Source of the DNA: an uncultured Prevotella sp.
GTDB taxonomy: Bacteria > Bacteroidota > Bacteroidia > Bacteroidales > Bacteroidaceae
Direction of reading: 5' to 3'
DNA: 7,735 bases
Assembly: GCA_900539625.1 (NCBI GenBank)
Contig: UQCW01000079.1
Location: 1-7,735 of the forward strand
This document shows positions 1 to 5,493 of the stretch, piece by piece. The notes below the pieces were generated by a model, which saw only the letters and a program-made list of their open reading frames with translations, was not told the DNA's origin and searched no databases. Position 1 is the stretch's first letter. Each line of letters starts with the position of its first letter. The position numbers were made by a program, and so were the translations under genes.

Positions 1-1
1 G

Positions 2-70
2 CCTACGCCCTGTAAGGGCAAAAGTATGGGCGAACGGTTGGCTTTTACTTTTGCCCTTACAGGGCGTAGG
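2..70. repeat. Perfect 25-bp inverted repeat with 19-nt loop
   Basis: Positions 2-26 are the exact reverse complement of 46-70, leaving a 19-nt loop at 27-45. Each arm also carries a small nested dyad, gccctgtaagggc in the left arm (8-20). That core resembles the gcccctgtaaggggc hairpin at 7718-7732 near the other end of the window. The pairing is read directly from the sequence. A role as a folded RNA, a protein-binding site or a non-autonomous mobile repeat is inference. There is no T-tract directly after the right arm, so it is not a textbook intrinsic terminator. It may be the tail of a repeat cluster that starts before the window. Confidence 0.8.
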
Positions 71-87
71 GAATGGGGACAATGGCA

Positions 88-132
88 CCCAGGGCGTTGC
101 CCTGGGCTAGGGACTTGTTGGGCTTTCAGCCC
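88..132. repeat. Pair of short GC-rich hairpins (intergenic repeat)
   Basis: Two small perfect hairpins lie side by side. The first pairs cccagggc (88-95) with gccctggg (99-106) across a 3-nt loop. The second pairs gggct (120-124) with agccc (128-132) across a 3-nt loop. This style of GC-rich hairpin recurs between genes in Bacteroidales genomes, and automated gene callers often translate it into spurious short peptides. No T-tract follows either stem. The family assignment comes from general resemblance and was not checked against a database. Confidence 0.55.
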
Positions 133-223
133 GCACAGGGCCGCAGACAAGGCTTTTTCCACACAATCTCCCCCCGCTTGATATTTCAATTTTGAACACC
201 CAACCTTATAGGTAGGGAGTAAA

Positions 224-266
224 TATAACGTTCTTCGCGGCATCACGTCTTATAACGTTTTTCGCG
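224..266 (+). repeat. 16-bp direct repeat, 27-nt period
   Basis: The segments 224-239 and 251-266 match at 15 of 16 positions (tataacgttcttcgcg versus tataacgtttttcgcg), with starts 27 nt apart. A looser third trace, attcttcgct, occurs at 321-330. The second copy runs straight into the 47-bp element at 261-307, so these may all be parts of one degenerate repeat block. Function is unknown. With two close copies upstream of a gene, binding sites for a regulator are possible but only conjectural. Confidence 0.5.
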
Positions 267-307
267 ATGTGTCCGTGGCCCACACTTTACGAGCAAAGTG
301 AGCTACA
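261..307 (-). repeat. 47-bp dispersed repeat, copy A
   Basis: The reverse complement of this segment matches 5321-5367 at 42 of 47 positions without gaps, so the two copies face each other across the protease gene. Each copy contains a dyad around the core cactttgctcg followed by aaagtg. In this copy the stem carries a G-T wobble and one mismatch compared with the perfect stem in copy B. The words gagcaaagtgag (291-302) and gcaaagtgag (401-410) show that the same core recurs further on in the leader. It is probably a multi-copy intergenic repeat of the genome. Confidence 0.7.
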
Positions 308-387
308 GTGTTGCGCGCCCATTCTTCGCTATGCAAATTCGTGTGATTTTTCCTCGTATATTTCCCCGGTAATTCCAAAGTTTTATG

Positions 388-395
388 TAATATTG
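388..395 (+). promoter_or_regulatory. Weak candidate -7 box for the protease gene
   Basis: The octamer TAATATTG followed by CA differs at one position from the Bacteroidetes -7 consensus TAnnTTTG. No TTTG element is found 19-21 nt upstream. If used, it would give a 5' leader of roughly 150 nt before the start codon at 550. An alternative near match, TATATTTC, sits at 357-364. This is a tentative call; a start closer to the gene cannot be excluded because 500-549 has no clear box. Confidence 0.2.
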
Positions 396-549
396 CACTT
401 GCAAAGTGAGAAGGTAATAGTGAAAATATTCTCAACATCCAGAGGATAAATAGGCAGCGGTTCTTACGAGTTTCCCTGCCTTTAACCATTACAAATCCGC
501 TGCGTTCCCTAAATCTTTACGATCTACAAACATTTATACCAATAGCTCC

Positions 550-3500
550 ATGAAGCACTCTCGTATTTTGATGCTGGCCGCTCTGGCCGCCATCACAACG
601 GCAACAAGCACTGTTTCAGGTCAGGTGAAAGTAGACCTCAAGAAATTCCCGGAGTATTCTCCACGCGTGAAGGTCGACAAGCACCTCGTTGCCAAACCAG
701 ATGTCAAGCGTCCCGACTATGTCAACAACGCTGAGTCAATTTATTTCCCGCCCATCATTAGTCAGGTGAGCAATTCCTGCGGTTCCGCCGCTGGCATATA
801 TTATATGTTCGGCTACGAGATAAACCGCTATCGTGGCGTGAGCGGCAAATTGCCCGAAAACCAATATCCAACCCACTTCACCTGGCTTCACGCCATGTCA
901 AGTTATGAGTATAAGGAAAAAATCGCCATGGCCAACGGCATCCCCAACAATCCCACCTACGGCGGTCAGATCTATTCCAGTCTCTTCGGCATGCAGGAAT
1001 GTTCCGACAACGACTTCGGTTGGATGCAGGGTTACGACAAATGGTATTCAGCCATGTTCAACCGCCTGGAGAGCGATGCCTTCTTTCCGCAGAGCGTGAA
1101 GACCGAAGAAGGTCGTGAAGCCGTGAAGCAATGGCTCTGGAACCACGGTGGCAATCCCGACTATCCCGGAGGCGGCATTTGTAACGTCGATGTGGCCAGT
1201 AAGATGACCATGGGTAAAATTCCCGCTTCCTTGCAAAACTATAAGTTGGGCGTCACTGGTAAGAAATACGTGGCCAGATGGGGCGATACGTTCGACCACG
1301 AGCTGACCCTCGTTGGCTATGACGACCGCATAGAGTTTGACCTCGACGGCAACGCTGTTATCGGAGAAAAAGACAAAGACGAGGTGGGAGCCTGGATTCT
1401 TGTCAACTCCTGGGGTGGCAACTGGGCCAACAAGGGCTTCATCTATTGTCCGTATAAAAATGCCGTGGTCACTTCCGCTGGCGATGACTATTATGTGCCG
1501 CAAATCTATTACGTGCGACGCAACTATCGTCCGTTGCGTACCATGCGCATCAAGATGGACTATTCGAAGCGTAGCGAACTGCGTCTGAGCGCTGGTATCT
1601 CGGAAGACCTCAACGCCACAACGCCGCAGAAGTCCACCTACTTCGAAATGTTTAAATACTCTGGCAACGGCGACAGCAGTAAAGATGCTGAGACCCCGAT
1701 GCTCGGACGTTGGGCCGACGGCATGCACTACGAGCCGATGGAGTTTGGTTACGACTTGACCGACCTCTCCTCTTCGTTCAACACCCGTAAGCCCCTGAAA
1801 TATTTCTTCATCATCGAGAGCAAGGCAACAGCCGACGGCGTGGGACACGTTTACGACTGCTCCGTCATCGACTACGAGCTCGACTCGTTGGGCATCGAAA
1901 CCCTCTTCCCCATCGACAAGAGCGGCATCAAGATTGAAAACAAGGGCAAGAAAACCATCATCTCCTTCGTGGTCTCTGGCGAGAACTTCAATGCGCCGCG
2001 CAACCTCGTGAAGAATGGCGACAATCTGCAATGGGAAGCTCCCGAGGCTTCGTCCTACAAATTGTCGGGCTATAACGTCTATCGCAACGACACCCTCGTT
2101 CAGCAGCTCGATCCCTCCGTGCTGACCTATAAGCCGCGTGCCGGCCACGATAGCTATCAGGTGTGTGCCGCCTACGCCTACAACGACAAGACCATCCTCT
2201 CTTCGCGCATTGACGCCCCGCGCGGTGCGTTCTACGGAAAAGCCGTCGCCACTGGCAACCGCGTGCGCAACTTCATCAATTCCGGTCTCGTTGTCAAAGA
2301 CCTCTTCAAGGAAAACTATCCGCAGGCCACCATCGAATATTGGCTCCGCCCCAATTCAATGGCCGACTACAACCAGCAAGTGGGCCCAGGATGGGGCAAG
2401 GTGCTCATCCACGCCACCAGTTCCGGACAGCTCTATGCTGGATGGAGCACTTCCTCGCGCATTGAGTCGTCGTCGAGAGCGCTTAAGGCCAGCAAGTGGA
2501 ACCACATCGCTGTGGTGTTCAACGGTGGCAGTTGCACCGCCTATATCAACGGCGTTAGCATTGGTGAAATCGGTTCGGGCAACAACGGCATTGGCGGTTT
2601 CGGCGATTTCAACATCGGTGCCGCCTCCCGCGAAGGCCTCAATGGCCGTTTGGATGAGTTCCGCGTTTGGAGCACTGCCCGCACGCAGCGCGAAATCCAG
2701 AGCATGATGTATGCAGAAGTGGCCGATCCGACCAACACGCCGGGCCTCCTCTGCGAAATCAAGATGAACGAAGACAAGGTGCCAACCGATGCCACGGGCC
2801 GTTTCAAGGTGGAAAAACTGGAAGGTTCGCAAAACAGCATGGTCGACAACACGGTGCTCAAAGACAAGCGCGTCTTGGCCGCCAGCTTCACGTTGCCTGA
2901 AAATATCACAACGGGCATGGCCGTGACCCCAGTCAACACCTCGTCGGCCAATGTCATCAGTAGCACTTGGACCATCGACGGCAAGCAGACATTGAAGATG
3001 GATGCGCCCACCGTCATTTTCTCCGAAGCAGGAGAACACACCATCACCCTCGAAGTGGCCGACATGAGCGGAAAAACCATGAAGGAGGAGAAAACCTTCA
3101 CCGTGGCCGCCCAGGCAAAGCCCGACGCTTTGTTTACGTCGGTTGGGGATGTGGCCGTTGGCAAGCGCATCAGCTTCATTAATGCCACCATGCCTTACGA
3201 AGGATGTTCCTACGAATGGAGCATGCCGGGAAGCACGCAGGAAAAGGCCACGACCGTCAATGCCGCCACTTCCTACGAAAAGCCTGGCACCTACACCGTG
3301 ACCTTGAAGGCCACCAATGCTGCTGGCACGAGCACCTACGACATGCAAATCGTCGTGTCGAGCAAGGTGCCAACACCTGAATTTGAAGTGACGCCGCGCG
3401 TCATCCTCAAGGGCGAGACCGCCCAGCTCCAGGATGGCAGTAGCGACCAGCCTGCCGCATGGGATTGGACCGTCAGCAACGCCGACCACCATCTCAGCTT

Positions 3501-5058
3501 CAGCGGCCAGACGCCGGAAGTGAAACTTCTGGATGCGGGTGTCTACAATGTGACCCTCGAAGCTTCCAATGCCCTCGGCAGCAAGAGCATCACCAAGCCG
3601 CGTGCCATCGTGGTATGCAATGCCGATGCCGAAAACGGATTGAAATTCCGTGGCGGCGATGAGCAGGTGAGCTTCAATAATCCGATCGACTTGAGCGTTA
3701 GCAAGGGCTTCACCATCGACTGGTGGATGTATGCCCAAAACGCCTCTGGCAATTCCCAGCACATCGGTGGAACGGCCGCCAACTTCCAGATCACGACCAA
3801 CGCCGAAGGCGCTTTGGTGGTGACGATGAAGAACCAGGCATTCGCCACAGCCAGCAATTTCGTGACGGCATCCGAATGGCATCACTATGCTGTCTGCTTT
3901 GAAAACGGCGACCTCCGCGTCTATAAAGACGGCAAATTGGCCAACACGTTCCACACGCCGTTTGCCGACGACCTTCCCGCCATGCCGACCAAGATGAGCC
4001 TTGGCAGCTCTGCCGTTCCGATGAGCGGTGTGGTCGATGAGTTCCGCGTATGGAACAAGGCGCTCAGCGCTGAGGCTGTCAAGGCCTATGCCAATGCCCC
4101 GATTGCCGATGTCGCCAAAGCAATGGCCGACGACAAATTGGCCCTCTACTACGACTTCAACCAGTCGTCGGGCAATGTCAACGACCGCACTTCCAACGCC
4201 AACCTCGGCATCCGTTCTGGTTTCGGTCCTGACGGCGACGCCTGGCCTTCATCTCTCGGCGTGTTCAGCCTCTCCAACGCCCAGCGTCTGGACATAACGG
4301 CCGAACATCTGACCAACTATGCCGCTCCGTTCCTCCACGCCGACAAGGCCATTTCGAACGAAACGGGTATGGAACACCTCGTGGCGCTCTTGACCAAGAA
4401 TGCTAAGTCGGGCTGGAATGTTGAAAATGCCACCGTCGACGGCGGCGTGTCAACAACGGTGGCTGTCGACACCGACAAGGACGACATGATGACGCTCTGG
4501 ACAGCGAAGGGCAACTTCTCATCGCGCGTCACCAACCATAAGCTCTATCAGACCGTCACACTTCCTGCCGGCCATTATGTCTTTGGCTTTGAATATGGCG
4601 AAGGCGACGTTGACGATGCTTCACACATCGTTGTGGCCAAAGGCGCGGGCTTGCCCAATAAGGAAGACCTCGGTTCGCAGGCCCTGGCCTATACGCTGAC
4701 CAAGAACGGCGAACTCGCCTTTGACTTGGACGACCAGACGGAAGTGAGCCTGGGCATCGTGTTCAACACCAGTGGCGAAAAGGCGCAATACGTCAAGCGC
4801 TTCTTCATCGAGCGCAAGATCACCAACCAGGCCGGAGACGTGACGGGCATCGAACTGCCAACGGCCGACGGCAGCAATGCCGTTGAAGTGACGGCTCAGT
4901 TGGGCGGCGTGAACCTCACGGCAGCCAACGGCGCACTCGTGCGCATCGTGAGTGCTTCAGGCATCACGTTCTACAACGCTTATGTGAAAGGCACGCGCTT
5001 CGTTGCCTTGCCGAAGGGCATCTACCTCGTCAACGGACAAAAGGTGTTGGTGCCGTAA
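550..5058 (+). CDS. Secreted C1 (papain-family) cysteine protease with FN3-like, LamG, PKD and sorting domains
   Basis: This encodes a 1502-residue exported protein, probably a surface-bound or released protease. Residues 1-24 are a signal peptide without a lipobox. The catalytic domain spans about 64-325. It has SQVSNSCGSAAG with probable nucleophile Cys77 and oxyanion Gln72, DHELTLVGYD with His250, and VNSWGGNW with Asn286, the papain Cys-His-Asn order. Only about 39 residues separate the signal peptide from this domain, too short for a usual I29 inhibitory propeptide. After a region of unknown type (330-480) come an FN3-like domain (482-557), LamG-type jelly roll (560-745, GRLDEFRVW), three PKD-like repeats (778-853, 857-936, 941-1023), a second LamG (1028-1220, VVDEFRVW), a beta-rich domain with YQTVTLPAGHYVF (1241-1430), and a tail (1431-1502) ending GIYLVNGQKVLVP like a type IX secretion sorting domain. 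The ATG at 550 is chosen because it directly opens the signal peptide; no Shine-Dalgarno is visible. Substrate is unknown; LamG and PKD modules suggest binding to glycans or matrix proteins. Confidence 0.88.
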   Translation: MKHSRILMLAALAAITTATSTVSGQVKVDLKKFPEYSPRVKVDKHLVAKPDVKRPDYVNNAESIYFPPIISQVSNSCGSAAGIYYMFGYEINRYRGVSGKLPENQYPTHFTWLHAMSSYEYKEKIAMANGIPNNPTYGGQIYSSLFGMQECSDNDFGWMQGYDKWYSAMFNRLESDAFFPQSVKTEEGREAVKQWLWNHGGNPDYPGGGICNVDVASKMTMGKIPASLQNYKLGVTGKKYVARWGDTFDHELTLVGYDDRIEFDLDGNAVIGEKDKDEVGAWILVNSWGGNWANKGFIYCPYKNAVVTSAGDDYYVPQIYYVRRNYRPLRTMRIKMDYSKRSELRLSAGISEDLNATTPQKSTYFEMFKYSGNGDSSKDAETPMLGRWADGMHYEPMEFGYDLTDLSSSFNTRKPLKYFFIIESKATADGVGHVYDCSVIDYELDSLGIETLFPIDKSGIKIENKGKKTIISFVVSGENFNAPRNLVKNGDNLQWEAPEASSYKLSGYNVYRNDTLVQQLDPSVLTYKPRAGHDSYQVCAAYAYNDKTILSSRIDAPRGAFYGKAVATGNRVRNFINSGLVVKDLFKENYPQATIEYWLRPNSMADYNQQVGPGWGKVLIHATSSGQLYAGWSTSSRIESSSRALKASKWNHIAVVFNGGSCTAYINGVSIGEIGSGNNGIGGFGDFNIGAASREGLNGRLDEFRVWSTARTQREIQSMMYAEVADPTNTPGLLCEIKMNEDKVPTDATGRFKVEKLEGSQNSMVDNTVLKDKRVLAASFTLPENITTGMAVTPVNTSSANVISSTWTIDGKQTLKMDAPTVIFSEAGEHTITLEVADMSGKTMKEEKTFTVAAQAKPDALFTSVGDVAVGKRISFINATMPYEGCSYEWSMPGSTQEKATTVNAATSYEKPGTYTVTLKATNAAGTSTYDMQIVVSSKVPTPEFEVTPRVILKGETAQLQDGSSDQPAAWDWTVSNADHHLSFSGQTPEVKLLDAGVYNVTLEASNALGSKSITKPRAIVVCNADAENGLKFRGGDEQVSFNNPIDLSVSKGFTIDWWMYAQNASGNSQHIGGTAANFQITTNAEGALVVTMKNQAFATASNFVTASEWHHYAVCFENGDLRVYKDGKLANTFHTPFADDLPAMPTKMSLGSSAVPMSGVVDEFRVWNKALSAEAVKAYANAPIADVAKAMADDKLALYYDFNQSSGNVNDRTSNANLGIRSGFGPDGDAWPSSLGVFSLSNAQRLDITAEHLTNYAAPFLHADKAISNETGMEHLVALLTKNAKSGWNVENATVDGGVSTTVAVDTDKDDMMTLWTAKGNFSSRVTNHKLYQTVTLPAGHYVFGFEYGEGDVDDASHIVVAKGAGLPNKEDLGSQALAYTLTKNGELAFDLDDQTEVSLGIVFNTSGEKAQYVKRFFIERKITNQAGDVTGIELPTADGSNAVEVTAQLGGVNLTAANGALVRIVSASGITFYNAYVKGTRFVALPKGIYLVNGQKVLVP

Positions 5059-5095
5059 CGACATTCTGCGCAGTTTCTCGCTGCGACTGATATAT

Positions 5096-5137
5096 AAAAA
5101 GGTGTACATCGGATTTTTCTGGTGTACACCTTTTTTT
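5096..5137 (+). terminator. Intrinsic terminator after the protease gene
   Basis: A 10-bp stem (5101-5110 with 5121-5130, one G-T pair) closes a 10-nt loop. It is flanked by AAAAA on the left and a run of seven T on the right. The stem begins 43 nt after the protease stop codon. Because the A-tract mirrors the T-tract, it could also work in the reverse direction. It separates the protease from the metal ATPase, so the two genes need not share a transcript. Confidence 0.9.
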
Positions 5138-5168
5138 CTAAGTAGCGTCTTTCTCGTTTCAGTCCCTA

Positions 5169-5274
5169 TACTTTTTAGCGAACGCGGGCCGAGGTACGAC
5201 CGAACGTGGGACGAGACGCAATCGAACGCAGGGCGAGACGCGATCGAATGCAGGAGGGCGTTCGCTAAAAAGTA
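5169..5274. repeat. 106-bp TA-bounded inverted-repeat element with 22-nt tandem repeats
   Basis: Perfect 17-bp inverted arms (5169-5185 and 5258-5274) bound the element, and both begin or end in TA. The interior is a degenerate 22-nt tandem array starting at 5179, 5201, 5223 and 5245, each unit opening cgaa(c/t)g. Units two and three match at 18 of 22 positions, and units one and three at 16 of 22. The fourth unit runs into the right arm. A small non-autonomous element with a TA target duplication (MITE-like) is one reading; a folded intergenic RNA repeat is another. The reading frame that crosses it (plus, 5003-5275) overlaps the protease end and looks accidental. Confidence 0.7.
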
Positions 5275-5320
5275 GTAAGATGGCAGGGCGACGCATAATC
5301 GTCTGTTGCGGCGCCAGCAT

Positions 5321-5367
5321 TGTAGCTCACTTTGCTCGCAAAGTGAGGGCCACGAACACGTAGCGAA
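5321..5367 (+). repeat. 47-bp dispersed repeat, copy B
   Basis: This is the inverted partner of 261-307, matching at 42 of 47 positions. It contains a perfect 9-bp hairpin, ctcactttg (5326-5334) pairing with caaagtgag (5339-5347) around a CTCG tetraloop. No T-tract follows, so it is not an obvious terminator. With copy A it brackets the protease gene, its terminator and the 106-bp element. Confidence 0.7.
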
Positions 5368-5433
5368 TATGGCCAGCGCTTAGGGGCATGACTTTGTTAG
5401 CCGTGCTTGGCCGTCGCAATACCCTTTCCCTCC

Positions 5434-5470
5434 TTTGCAACCCAGTTGCAAAAAGGTGTCCGTAACTTTG
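5434..5470 (+). promoter_or_regulatory. Bacteroidetes-type promoter with overlapping dyad for the metal ATPase
   Basis: TAACTTTG at 5463-5470, followed by CA, is an exact match to the Bacteroidetes -7 consensus TAnnTTTG. A TTTG at 5434-5437 could be the -33 element, although its 25-nt spacing is longer than the usual 19-21. Transcription would start near 5475-5478, leaving a leader of under 20 nt before the start at 5494. A perfect 8-bp dyad, tttgcaac (5434-5441) and gttgcaaa (5445-5452), overlaps the -33 box. Its place suits an operator for a metal-responsive regulator, but no regulator gene is present here to support that. Confidence 0.6.
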
Positions 5471-5493
5471 CAGAAAAATAGAACCAACCTGTT

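Larger units (their letters stand above)
71..549. other. Intergenic region upstream of the protease gene
   Basis: This 479-base stretch contains no gene I can support. Its first third is GC-rich hairpin repeat. From about 180 it becomes AT-richer and holds a direct repeat, a 47-bp element repeated after the protease gene, and then an AT-rich leader. Short open frames exist on both strands (minus 250-489, plus 267-449). They run through the repeats, lack any recognisable domain and look accidental. Between 309 and 549 I see only a weak promoter candidate near 388-395. No tRNA or other structured RNA is evident. Confidence 0.6.
5059..5493. other. Intergenic region between protease and metal ATPase genes
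   Basis: This 435-base gap contains, in order, the terminator, the 106-bp inverted-repeat element, the 47-bp repeat and the promoter of the ATPase gene. I see no protein-coding gene or tRNA. The stretch 5368-5420 shows no structure I can name. Confidence 0.65.

Noticed and set aside
2..70. Intrinsic terminator of a gene before the window
   Set aside because: The stem is strong but no T-tract follows the right arm, and no upstream gene is visible.
250..489. 79-residue open frame on the minus strand upstream of the protease
   Set aside because: It reads through the 47-bp repeat, has no domain or start signal, and its homologous repeat copy at 5321-5367 does not preserve a similar open frame context.
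2356..3954. 532-residue open frame antisense to the protease gene
   Set aside because: It lies wholly inside a convincing multidomain CDS. GC-rich third positions and scarce stop codons create long antisense frames; its translation has no recognisable domain.
5169..5274. CRISPR array from the 22-nt repeats
   Set aside because: The units are directly tandem with no spacers, are degenerate, and no cas gene is present.
5003..5275. 90-residue open frame overlapping the protease end and crossing the terminator
   Set aside because: It crosses an intrinsic terminator and ends in the 22-nt repeat array, so its peptide is a translation of repeats.
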